The notes beneath the pieces are model-generated. The model was not told the DNA's origin. It searched no databases and saw nothing but the letters and a program-made list of their open reading frames with translations. From positions 1 to 5,068 of the forward strand of contig PUNR01000360.1 in NCBI GenBank assembly GCA_003551805.1: 5,068 nt of DNA, given 5' to 3'. The position numbers and the translations under genes were made by a program. Of the stretch, positions 1 through 5,068 are shown piece after piece (within the stretch, counting starts at the first letter, position 1; every line of letters starts with the position of its first letter). Origin of the DNA: Loktanella sp. GTDB lineage: Bacteria; Pseudomonadota; Alphaproteobacteria; Rhodobacterales; Rhodobacteraceae.

Positions 1-75
1 CCCGCCGATGGCCATGGTGGTAAAGGCAATGATCGCGCCGATCATCCAAAGCGCGGCTTGGAGGGTGGTGTTCAT
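1..75 (-). CDS. N-terminus of a membrane transporter, probably DMT/EamA family (partial)
   Basis: Read leftward from an ATG at 75-73, the frame stays open to the window edge and gives 25 residues, starting MNTTLQAALWMIGAIIAF and ending TTMAIGG. After a short polar start this is one hydrophobic helix with small residues, which resembles the first transmembrane segment of drug/metabolite (EamA, RhaT-like) transporters. Members of that family usually have about ten helices and some 300 residues, so most of the gene lies outside the window. The ribosome binding site is weak: only an AGGT-like stretch lies just upstream. The gene is divergent from the YrbL-like gene and shares the 76-240 control region with it. 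A membrane protein is fairly sure; the exact family rests on one helix and is tentative. The substrate cannot be told. Confidence 0.55.
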   Translation of the reverse strand, partial: MNTTLQAALWMIGAIIAFTTMAIGG

Positions 76-135
76 CTTGGACCTGACAGGTTTGGGCTGC
101 GCATCTGCGCGGCCCGTTGTGACAGCGCGTTCAGG

Positions 136-162
136 TTTTGCAAGGTTTCTTTCGTTGCAAAA
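136..162. repeat. 8-bp perfect inverted repeat (candidate operator)
   Basis: TTTTGCAA at 136-143 is matched by its exact reverse complement TTGCAAAA at 155-162, with an 11-bp spacer. Each arm holds the self-palindromic hexamer TTGCAA, so the two hexamers are 17 bp apart start to start. The element sits between two divergent genes, where a dimeric repressor or activator would act. No T-run follows, so a terminator is unlikely. The binding protein is not identifiable from sequence. Confidence 0.5.
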
Positions 163-180
163 TATTTACATTTCTGTCAA

Positions 181-188
181 AAGCGCTT
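181..188. promoter_or_regulatory. AAGCGCTT palindrome (possible operator core)
   Basis: AAGCGCTT is a perfect 8-bp palindrome centred on a CG step, 53 bp before the start of the YrbL-like gene. LacI-family operators often have such a core, but the flanks here pair at only one further position. The assignment is weak. Confidence 0.2.
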
Positions 189-240
189 GTCGTGCTTGCC
201 TTGATCGGCAGCGTCTCGCGTTTGAAAGAGCATCATTGCA

Positions 241-906
241 ATGAGTTTTGATTTCACTGACCTAATATTCACTGACGATGACCTTGTTGGCGCTGGCGGC
301 AAACGAAAAGTATATATAAATCGACACTATGAAAAATTTGTTTTCAAGAAACAACGACCCTTGAGTGAATTGGAGTTGAAATCGGATTTAAAAGGATTTT
401 TGTTAAAGCGATTTCCAACTTTAATAGATCATATGCTTAAGAAAGAGTATCGAGGCTACGTTCATGCATGTGTTAAGAGAAGCAGTGATTTCGAAGATGC
501 CCCTGTGAGCAAGTTATACGGATTTGCGCATTCCAACATTGGTATTGTTCAGATTGTCGAAAAGGTATCTTTAGATGGAAACATGGTTGGCCCGACACTG
601 ACGGCGCTTCATCAAGGTGGCGGGTTGACCGATGGTAGACTTGCATTACTGAATGATCTTGTGCAATTGCTTTTGGCATGGAACATCCCGATGCATGACT
701 TGACTGGCAACAATATTGTTCTGGGAAAGCGTGGAGGTAAAGAGAAGTTCATTTGCGTTGATGGTATTGGCGACATCCATCTTATCCCGGTACGCACATA
801 TTTCCCTCGTATTCGTCGGGACGCATTGACGCATAGTTTGACGAAAACTGCCAAGCAGCTGGACCTTTCTTTCGATAAGCAAAAGTTTTTGTTCTCCAGA
901 GTTTGA
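241..906 (+). CDS. YrbL-family (PhoP-regulated-type) kinase-fold protein
   Basis: This 221-residue protein matches the YrbL family (Pfam YrbL-PhoP_reg) in length and layout. The glycine-rich loop is LVGAGGKRKVY (15-25), followed by a beta strand with lysines at 36-37. The central GYVHACV (72-78) matches the GYVYDVI of E. coli YrbL. Next come MHDLTGNNIV (151-160) and ICVDGIGDIHLIP (171-183), which corresponds to VCDNIGESTLIP in YrbL. The pattern D153...N158...D174 mimics the catalytic-loop Asp/Asn and the DFG Asp of protein kinases. The biochemical role of the family is not established; in enterobacteria yrbL responds to PhoP/PhoQ. The protein looks cytoplasmic, with no signal peptide or membrane segment. 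ATG 241 is the likely start because the Gly loop follows closely, but the ribosome site is poor (GAAAGAG about 13 nt upstream). The gene is AT-rich, about 30% GC at 301-420, unlike all its neighbours, which suggests horizontal acquisition. It converges on the LysR gene with a 6-bp gap. Confidence 0.75.
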   Translation: MSFDFTDLIFTDDDLVGAGGKRKVYINRHYEKFVFKKQRPLSELELKSDLKGFLLKRFPTLIDHMLKKEYRGYVHACVKRSSDFEDAPVSKLYGFAHSNIGIVQIVEKVSLDGNMVGPTLTALHQGGGLTDGRLALLNDLVQLLLAWNIPMHDLTGNNIVLGKRGGKEKFICVDGIGDIHLIPVRTYFPRIRRDALTHSLTKTAKQLDLSFDKQKFLFSRV

Positions 907-912
907 GCTTCA

Positions 913-1863
913 TCACGTCCCCCAGATCACCGCGTTTTCATGGCGCAGGATCACGCCGCGCAATTCGTCGAAGCGGGTGATGATGAATTTTGTCAGCTTC
1001 TCGCTGGCGGGCAGTTTCGGGGCGTCTTTTAGCGCAAGGATGCCCAAAGACCGCTGCGGCTGGGGGATCTTGATGGGCAGCGTCTTGAACCGTCCGTCTT
1101 GCCGGAAGGCGAACAGCACGCTTTGCGGCAGCACCGTCAGCGCGTCGGTTTCGTGCAGATAGTTCAGCACGCTGAGCAGTGATCCGCCCGTATACCGCAC
1201 GTTGAATTCGCTCACCCCGATCGACAACAAGATCGCATGCAGATCGGCCAGCAACGGGGAACCGGGCAGCGGGGCGATCCATGGATAATGCAGCAGGTCA
1301 TGCGATGTGATGGATTTTTTGCGAAACAACGGATGCCGTGCGCGGGCCGCGATCACGTTGCGGCCAGGCAGGATTTCGGTAAAGGCCAGTTCAGACCCCG
1401 GTTCCACTACCCCCAACGGACAAATCGCCATATCCAACTGGCCTGACCGCAGCCCCGCCTGCAATTCCGGCAAATTGCCATAGGATTGGTCGATCGAGAT
1501 GTCGGGCTGGCTGACCTGAAACTGCCCCAGCATCTGGGAAATGAACGCATCCATAAAGAATGGCACACCGCCGATCCGCACGGTGCCCGCGGACCCTGCC
1601 TGAAAGCTGCGCACGGCGTCGGATGCTTTTTTGCCAGCGTCCAGAATGACTTTGCCATGTGCCGCCAGTTGCCGCCCGATGATCGTGGGCACCAAGGGCC
1701 TGCGCCCTGGCATGAACAGCTTTTCACCCAGCCGTTTTTCAAGGCTCGACAGGGTGCGCGATACGGCAGGCTGGGTCATGCCCAGCAGGTGTGCGCCTTC
1801 GGTGACGCCGCCTGCCTCGACCACGGCGGCCAGTTGGGCCAGATGTTTCTCGTCAATCTTCAT
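913..1863 (-). CDS. LysR-type transcriptional regulator
   Basis: This 316-residue protein has the full length typical of the LysR family. The N-terminal winged helix-turn-helix spans about residues 5-62. Its recognition region is MTQPAVSRTLSSLEKRLGEKLF (29-50), the classic LysR signature. After a linker helix (65-88), the effector-binding domain starts at GTVRIGGVP (93-101) and runs to about 300. It includes LQAGLRSGQLDMAICPL (134-150), the usual sequence around the cofactor cleft. It is divergent from the dioxygenase operon and should control it, probably as an activator responding to an aromatic compound or ring-cleavage product; this is inference from position. LinR and PcpR are LysR regulators in comparable lin/pcp clusters, but I cannot assign orthology. 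ATG 1863 gives a normal N-terminus, although no clear Shine-Dalgarno lies upstream. The gene ends in tandem TGA TGA stops, and no terminator is visible between it and the convergent YrbL-like gene. Confidence 0.93.
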   Translation of the reverse strand: MKIDEKHLAQLAAVVEAGGVTEGAHLLGMTQPAVSRTLSSLEKRLGEKLFMPGRRPLVPTIIGRQLAAHGKVILDAGKKASDAVRSFQAGSAGTVRIGGVPFFMDAFISQMLGQFQVSQPDISIDQSYGNLPELQAGLRSGQLDMAICPLGVVEPGSELAFTEILPGRNVIAARARHPLFRKKSITSHDLLHYPWIAPLPGSPLLADLHAILLSIGVSEFNVRYTGGSLLSVLNYLHETDALTVLPQSVLFAFRQDGRFKTLPIKIPQPQRSLGILALKDAPKLPASEKLTKFIITRFDELRGVILRHENAVIWGT

Positions 1864-1869
1864 AGCAAT

Positions 1870-1897
1870 TTGTCATGTTGAATGCGCCAAATTTAAT
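1870..1897 (+). promoter_or_regulatory. Sigma70-like promoter for the ring-cleavage operon
   Basis: TTGTCA (1870-1875) and TTTAAT (1892-1897) each match the consensus -35 and -10 hexamers at 5 of 6 positions, with a 16-bp spacer. Transcription would start near 1904, giving a leader of about 140 nt before the dioxygenase ATG. The -35 lies only 7 bp from the LysR start codon, so the regulator's own expression and the operon promoter share DNA. This is the best promoter match seen in the gap; it has not been tested. Confidence 0.5.
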
Positions 1898-1909
1898 ACT
1901 CTTACATGA
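1873..1909. repeat. Interrupted dyad TCATGT/ACATGA across the promoter (possible LysR site)
   Basis: TCATGT (1873-1878) is the exact reverse complement of ACATGA (1904-1909). The arms bracket the proposed -35/-10 region and the expected transcription start. LysR proteins bind extended dyads between divergent genes, so the location fits. The arms are only 6 bp and lie 25 bp apart, which could be chance. Confidence 0.25.
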
Positions 1910-1955
1910 TGCACTTTCCTAATCTCCAATCAAGAAGGAGGAGGGGCGCGTCAGC

Positions 1956-1979
1956 GTGACCGGACGGGAGGCCGGTTAT
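1956..1979 (+). other. Leader hairpin in the 5' untranslated region
   Basis: GTGACCGG (1956-1963) can pair with CCGGTTAT (1972-1979) as an 8-bp stem. It has two G-U pairs and a 5-bp perfect core, ACCGG/CCGGT. The 8-nt loop ACGGGAGG contains an SD-like GGGAGG. A strong SD-like run, AAGGAGGAGG (1934-1943), lies just upstream. No U-run follows, so it is not an intrinsic terminator. It may affect RNA stability or ribosome access; this is inference. Confidence 0.35.
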
Positions 1980-2034
1980 TGCAAGGATGTCCAGTTGTGC
2001 TGCATCCAGCGCGCCCACAGGCAAAACCATCAGA

Positions 2035-2040
2035 GAGGAG
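2035..2040 (+). promoter_or_regulatory. Ribosome binding site deciding the dioxygenase start
   Basis: GAGGAG lies 5 nt before ATG 2046. It supports this ATG over the in-frame GTG at 1956, which would add 30 residues that look unlike any part of the VOC fold. The protein started at 2046 also aligns with PcpA to within two residues at the metal ligands. Confidence 0.75.
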
Positions 2041-2045
2041 ACATC

Positions 2046-3002
2046 ATGTCACGGATCAGCGGTTATCACCATTTGACGCTTTGCACCCATGGTGTGCAGG
2101 AAGATTACGAATTCTACACCAAGACGTTGGGCCTTTATTCGATCAAGCGCACGGTTTTGTTTGATGGCGTGCTGCCGGTCTATCATCTCTATTACGGGTC
2201 CAAGACCGGCGAGGCGTCGACGATCATCACAACCTTCCCCTTTGCAAAGCCCGGTGTTTTCGGGCGGCGCGGGTCGAACCAGTCCAAGGTGGTGATGCAG
2301 TCTATCCCGCTCGGTGCCAGTGAATTCTGGGTGAACCGGCTGAATGAAATGGGCGTGGAGGCGCATAAGGCGACCCGTTTTGGCGCGGATCGCGTGATCT
2401 TTGCCCATCCTTGCGGCATCCCGCATGAACTGGTGGAAAACCCCAGCGACAACCGTCCGTCCATCGCGAACGCGGCGCAGGGCGTGTCGGCCGAACACGG
2501 GATAAAGGGGATTTACGGCGGCGCTGTTTCGGTCATGGACCGCACGGCGATGGATGACTTCCTGACCATCGCCCTGCCAATGGAAAAGATCGCCGATAAC
2601 CACGAAGGCATGGTTTTTGCCGTGCCCGGCAATGACGGTGCCAAATCCATCGTCGAGGTGTTGCACGAGCCCGATGTCGCCCAAGGGACTTGGACGCTGG
2701 CGGGTGGTACAATCCATCATCTGGCGTTGAACACGGGTGACGAGGAAAACCAGATGTCTTTGCGCGCCCATATCGAGGGCCTCGGGTTTACCGATATTTC
2801 CGAACAGAAAGACCGGATGTATTTCAAATCCTGCTATGTACGCAGCCCCGGGGGTGCGCTGTTCGAACTCGCATGGACGGTGCCGGAAGGCTGGGCCAAG
2901 GATGAACCGGCCGATGCCATTGGCAAAACGCTGGTGTTCCCGCCGTGGTTTGCTGACCGGCAGGCGGAAATGGAAGCAGGCCTCGAACCTGCTGAATTTT
3001 AA
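2046..3002 (+). CDS. VOC-family ring-cleaving dioxygenase (PcpA/LinE/MhqO type)
   Basis: This 318-residue protein resembles the hydroquinone 1,2-dioxygenase group, which uses Fe(II) and O2 to open the ring of (chloro)hydroquinones beside a hydroxyl. Compared with the remembered PcpA sequence, all key positions are kept at a constant offset of two. The metal ligands are His9, His225 and Glu274 (PcpA 11, 227, 276). The second-shell residues are His8, Thr11, His224, Arg257 and Tyr264. Shared stretches include KRTVLFDGVLPVYHLYY (34-50), RRGSNQ (74-79), TRFG (110-113), LHEPD (206-210) and YVRSPGG (264-270). The two halves (about 5-135 and 150-280) are the paired VOC modules. It is cytoplasmic. It is the first gene of the operon, 8 bp ahead of the hydrolase. 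Products from chlorinated substrates would be maleylacetates, which matches the reductase two genes downstream. Whether the natural substrate is hydroquinone, a halogenated or an alkylated form cannot be told. The family call is firm; the substrate is inference. Confidence 0.9.
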   Translation: MSRISGYHHLTLCTHGVQEDYEFYTKTLGLYSIKRTVLFDGVLPVYHLYYGSKTGEASTIITTFPFAKPGVFGRRGSNQSKVVMQSIPLGASEFWVNRLNEMGVEAHKATRFGADRVIFAHPCGIPHELVENPSDNRPSIANAAQGVSAEHGIKGIYGGAVSVMDRTAMDDFLTIALPMEKIADNHEGMVFAVPGNDGAKSIVEVLHEPDVAQGTWTLAGGTIHHLALNTGDEENQMSLRAHIEGLGFTDISEQKDRMYFKSCYVRSPGGALFELAWTVPEGWAKDEPADAIGKTLVFPPWFADRQAEMEAGLEPAEF

Positions 3003-3010
3003 GTCAGCAC

Positions 3011-3658
3011 ATGCCAGACATCATGTATAAAGGGGCCGCAGCGGACGCGGCGCAGGTGATCTGCATCGTCGTGCACGGACGCGGTCAAAGCCAGCAGGAC
3101 ATGCTGGACATGATCGTGTCGCGTGTGGCTGTGCCGCATGTCCGCTTTGCCTTGCCGAAATCGGCAGGGCCGGGATGGTATGACGCCCGCGCGATTGACC
3201 CGCTGACGGATCATACTTTGATCCAGATGCATGATGGCGTCCGCCAGATTGCGGACCTGATCAAGGCCGAACGTACCGCCCGCCCTGATCTGCCTGTCCT
3301 GCTGTGCGGTTTTTCGCAAGGTGCCTGTCTGTCGGTCGAGGTGCTGATGTGCCAGCCGCAGATAGCCGATGCTGTCTGTCTGTTCACTGCCTGCCGGATC
3401 GGGGCAGAGACGGATAACCTGCCGCTGAAGCAGCTAGAAGGGCTGAAGATTTATGCCAGTTGCGGCGATGATGATCCGTGGATTCCGGCTGTGGCGCATC
3501 ACCGCATGATCGGTGATCTGACGCGGGCAGGTGCCCGACTGCGCACCGATATGTTCCCGGGCCGGCCACATACAGTGACCGATACCGAAATCGCTGCCCT
3601 TTCGGATATGCTGCATGCGCTGGCAGATGGCACCGCGATCTGGGGGGATGACGCATGA
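3011..3658 (+). CDS. Alpha/beta hydrolase, phospholipase/carboxylesterase family (MhqD-like)
   Basis: This 215-residue protein has the usual size for the small carboxylesterase/phospholipase family (Pfam Abhydrolase_2). The oxyanion segment is VVHGRGQS (20-27). The nucleophile elbow GFSQG (100-104) gives Ser102. Asp155 lies in GDDDPWIP (152-159) and His187 in GRPHTV (184-189), so the catalytic triad is complete. There is no signal peptide, so it should be cytoplasmic. Bacillus subtilis pairs a hydrolase of this kind (MhqD) with MhqE/MhqO dioxygenases in its quinone and hydroquinone response, and the same pairing occurs here. It may release a hydroquinone from an ester or hydrolyse a ring-cleavage intermediate; the substrate is unknown. 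No clear Shine-Dalgarno precedes ATG 3011, and an in-frame ATG at 3023 is an alternative start. Expression may rely on coupling to the dioxygenase 8 bp upstream. Its last bases overlap the next start codon as ATGA. Confidence 0.88.
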   Translation: MPDIMYKGAAADAAQVICIVVHGRGQSQQDMLDMIVSRVAVPHVRFALPKSAGPGWYDARAIDPLTDHTLIQMHDGVRQIADLIKAERTARPDLPVLLCGFSQGACLSVEVLMCQPQIADAVCLFTACRIGAETDNLPLKQLEGLKIYASCGDDDPWIPAVAHHRMIGDLTRAGARLRTDMFPGRPHTVTDTEIAALSDMLHALADGTAIWGDDA

Positions 3659-4722
3659 ACCCGCCACGCAATTTTACCTTTGTGGGTATTCCGGCGCAGG
3701 TTATTTTCGGCAGCGGCACGCTGGGGCAGGTCGCTGATGCGGTCACATCGCTGGGGCGTAGCAGGGCGCTGGTGTTGTCGACGCCCCAGCAGATAGATCA
3801 GGCGCGTGATGTGGCGGCGCGGCTGGGGCCGTTGTCTGCCGGTATCTTTGCCGAGGCCGCGATGCACACACCCGTCGATGTCACCCATCGCGCCATCGCC
3901 GCCTTTCATGCGGCAGAAGCCGATTGCACCGTCGCCATCGGGGGCGGGTCCACTACAGGGTTGGGCAAGGCGATTGCCTTGCGCACAGGTGCCGACCAAC
4001 TGGTGATCCCCACCACCTATGCCGGATCAGAAATGACCGATATTCTGGGCGAGACGGATGAAGGCGAGAAAACCACCCGTCGCGATCCTGCGATCAGGCC
4101 GGAACTGGTGATCTATGATGTCGACCTGACGTTGGGCCTGCCTGTTGCGATGACCGTCACATCTGCGCTGAACGCCATCGCCCACGCGGTCGAGGGGCTT
4201 TATGCCGCCGATGCCAATCCGATCACCGATATGATGGCGCTGGATGCGATCCGCGCCTTCAAAACCGGCCTGCCAGAGGTCGTCGCCAATCCGTCAGATC
4301 ACGATGCGCGGGCCGAGGTGCTTTATGGCGCATGGCTGGGGTCTGCTGTGCTGGGGTCTTGTGCGATGGCGCTGCATCACAAGCTTTGCCATGTGCTTGG
4401 CGGATCATTCGGGCTGCCGCATGCCGAAACCCACGCGATCATGTTGCCGCATACGGCGGGGTTCAACGCGGTGACTGTGTCCGAAAAACTGCGGCCTGTG
4501 GCGGAATTGATGGGCGGGACCGTCGGTGGCGGCTTGTGGGATTTCGCGTCAAGCCTTGGCGCGCCGCTGCGCCTGGCCGATCTGGGGCTGGACGAGGCCG
4601 ATCTGGACCGCGCCGCCGATATCGCGACACGCGCGCCCTATGCTAATCCGCGCAGCTTCACGCGCGCAGATATCAAAACCATCCTGACAGACGCATGGAG
4701 AGGGACGCGCCCTGTCACCTGA
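3655..4722 (+). CDS. Maleylacetate reductase (iron-type alcohol dehydrogenase family)
   Basis: This 355-residue protein matches maleylacetate reductases, which reduce maleylacetate to 3-oxoadipate with NAD(P)H and can also remove a 2-chloro substituent (LinF, PcpE, ClcE, TftE group). The Rossmann-like N domain carries the nucleotide loop GGGSTTGLGKA (96-106), then IPTTYAGSEMTDILG (118-132). This last stretch and EGEKTTRRDPAIRP (136-149) are typical of this subgroup rather than of ordinary Fe-alcohol dehydrogenases. In the helical C domain, His177, His242 and His256 occupy metal-ligand positions known from FucO, and His246 the catalytic-histidine position. The usual ligand Asp is Asn173 (NAIAHAVE, 173-180), as expected for metal-independent family members. 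The start overlaps the hydrolase stop by 4 bp (ATGA). A GGGGGGA run at 3642-3648 serves as ribosome site, so translation is probably coupled. It supplies the final step linking ring cleavage to the 3-oxoadipate pathway. Confidence 0.92.
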   Translation: MNPPRNFTFVGIPAQVIFGSGTLGQVADAVTSLGRSRALVLSTPQQIDQARDVAARLGPLSAGIFAEAAMHTPVDVTHRAIAAFHAAEADCTVAIGGGSTTGLGKAIALRTGADQLVIPTTYAGSEMTDILGETDEGEKTTRRDPAIRPELVIYDVDLTLGLPVAMTVTSALNAIAHAVEGLYAADANPITDMMALDAIRAFKTGLPEVVANPSDHDARAEVLYGAWLGSAVLGSCAMALHHKLCHVLGGSFGLPHAETHAIMLPHTAGFNAVTVSEKLRPVAELMGGTVGGGLWDFASSLGAPLRLADLGLDEADLDRAADIATRAPYANPRSFTRADIKTILTDAWRGTRPVT

Positions 4723-4753
4723 AAAACGTAACCTTGAACTGGGAGGATTTAAG

Positions 4754-5068
4754 ATGATTACGCGACGCAAGTTATTGAAAACCGGCATGGCCAGCGGCTT
4801 TGCCCTATCCGCATCGGGGCTGGCGATGCCCGCTATTGCCCAAGGGCGCGGGGTGCGCATCGGCTATGTCAGCCCGCAGACCGGCCCGCTGGCAGGCTTT
4901 GCCGAGGCGGACAATTTTACCCTTGCCATGTTCAACCGCGTGATGGCCGAACAGGGCATCGACGTGCAGGTGATCGTCAAAGACAGTCAGTCCAATCCCA
5001 ACCGCGCCGCGACCGTCGCGCAAGAGGCGATCATCAGCGACGAGGTGGATTTCATGCTTGTCGCCTCG
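4754..5068 (+). CDS. ABC transporter periplasmic substrate-binding protein, branched-chain amino acid type (partial, N-terminus)
   Basis: ATG 4754 follows GGGAGG (4741-4746) at 7 nt, and the frame stays open to the window edge with 105 residues. The N-terminus TRRKLLK (3-9) is a twin-arginine motif. A hydrophobic stretch follows, with a cleavage site after AIA (27-29). Export through the Tat system is therefore likely, although Sec cannot be excluded. The mature part begins VRIGYVSPQTGPLAGFAEAD (34-53), the usual first strand and ligand loop of Peripla_BP_6/LivK-like proteins. KDSQSNPNRAATVAQEAI (76-93) and VDFMLVAS (98-105) follow. Full family members have about 400 residues, so about three quarters is missing. 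It lies 31 bp after the reductase gene with no terminator between, so it is probably in the same operon. Proteins of this group may bind aromatic or other acids instead of amino acids. Uptake of the pathway substrate is inferred from context. Confidence 0.88.
   Translation, partial: MITRRKLLKTGMASGFALSASGLAMPAIAQGRGVRIGYVSPQTGPLAGFAEADNFTLAMFNRVMAEQGIDVQVIVKDSQSNPNRAATVAQEAIISDEVDFMLVAS

Noticed and set aside
152..180. Leftward promoter with TTGACA (complement of 175-180) for the transporter gene
   Set aside because: The -35 is perfect, but the position 17 bp away reads CAACGA, a poor -10; not enough to list as a promoter.
8..244. Rightward open frame of 78 codons before the YrbL-like gene
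   Set aside because: It runs antisense through the transporter start and then through the control region with its palindromes; the protein has no recognisable composition or ribosome site.
1486..1881. Rightward open frame opposite the LysR gene
   Set aside because: It is a shadow of the LysR coding sequence with atypical composition rich in His, Gln and Cys.
1956..1980. Leader hairpin as an intrinsic terminator or attenuator
   Set aside because: No run of T follows the stem, and no terminator/antiterminator pair could be seen.
1956..2045. N-terminal extension of the dioxygenase from GTG 1956
   Set aside because: The added 30 residues do not look like VOC sequence, and ATG 2046 has a well-placed GAGGAG; kept only as a finding.
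2049..2771. Long leftward open frame of 240 codons opposite the dioxygenase
   Set aside because: It is the complement of a strongly supported VOC gene. GC-rich genes often leave long antisense frames, and the product shows no family features.
3499..3999. Leftward open frame across the hydrolase-reductase junction
   Set aside because: It lies antisense to two genes with complete active-site motifs and has no ribosome site or recognisable domain.
4723..4753. Terminator or separate promoter between reductase and binding-protein genes
   Set aside because: The 31-bp gap has no stem-loop, T-run or paired promoter hexamers; it holds mainly the ribosome site.

Overview
The window looks like chromosomal DNA of an alphaproteobacterium, probably a marine or soil Rhodobacteraceae-type organism. 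This is inferred from the GC-rich coding sequence (about 58% by hand count at 3661-3720), the protein styles, and the pairing of a branched-chain-type ABC binding protein with an aromatic-degradation cluster. No rRNA, tRNA, CRISPR or transposase gene was seen.

Left part (1-912): the first 75 bases are the start of a leftward membrane protein, probably a DMT/EamA transporter. A divergent control region (76-240) carries an 8-bp inverted repeat and a short palindrome. It leads into a rightward gene of clearly lower GC (about 30% at 301-420) that encodes a YrbL-family kinase-fold protein. This gene looks acquired. It ends only 6 bp from the convergent stop of the next gene.

Right part (913-5068): a leftward LysR-type regulator is divergent from a rightward gene set. 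In order this set holds a PcpA/LinE/MhqO-type VOC ring-cleaving dioxygenase, an MhqD-like alpha/beta hydrolase, a maleylacetate reductase, and the start of a Tat-type periplasmic ABC substrate-binding protein. Gaps are 8 bp, a 4-bp ATGA overlap and 31 bp, so the genes probably form one operon. A good sigma70-like promoter (TTGTCA-16-TTTAAT) sits in the divergent gap, followed by a long leader of about 140 nt with a hairpin.

Working model (inference): the binding protein and its ABC partners, presumably encoded beyond the window, import an aromatic or related acid. The dioxygenase opens a hydroquinone-type ring. The hydrolase acts on an ester upstream or on an acyl intermediate. Maleylacetate reductase then delivers 3-oxoadipate to central metabolism, and the LysR protein senses a pathway compound. 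The set resembles lin/pcp chlorohydroquinone clusters with an mhq-type hydrolase inserted. No semialdehyde dehydrogenase, which ordinary hydroquinone cleavage would need, is present in the window.
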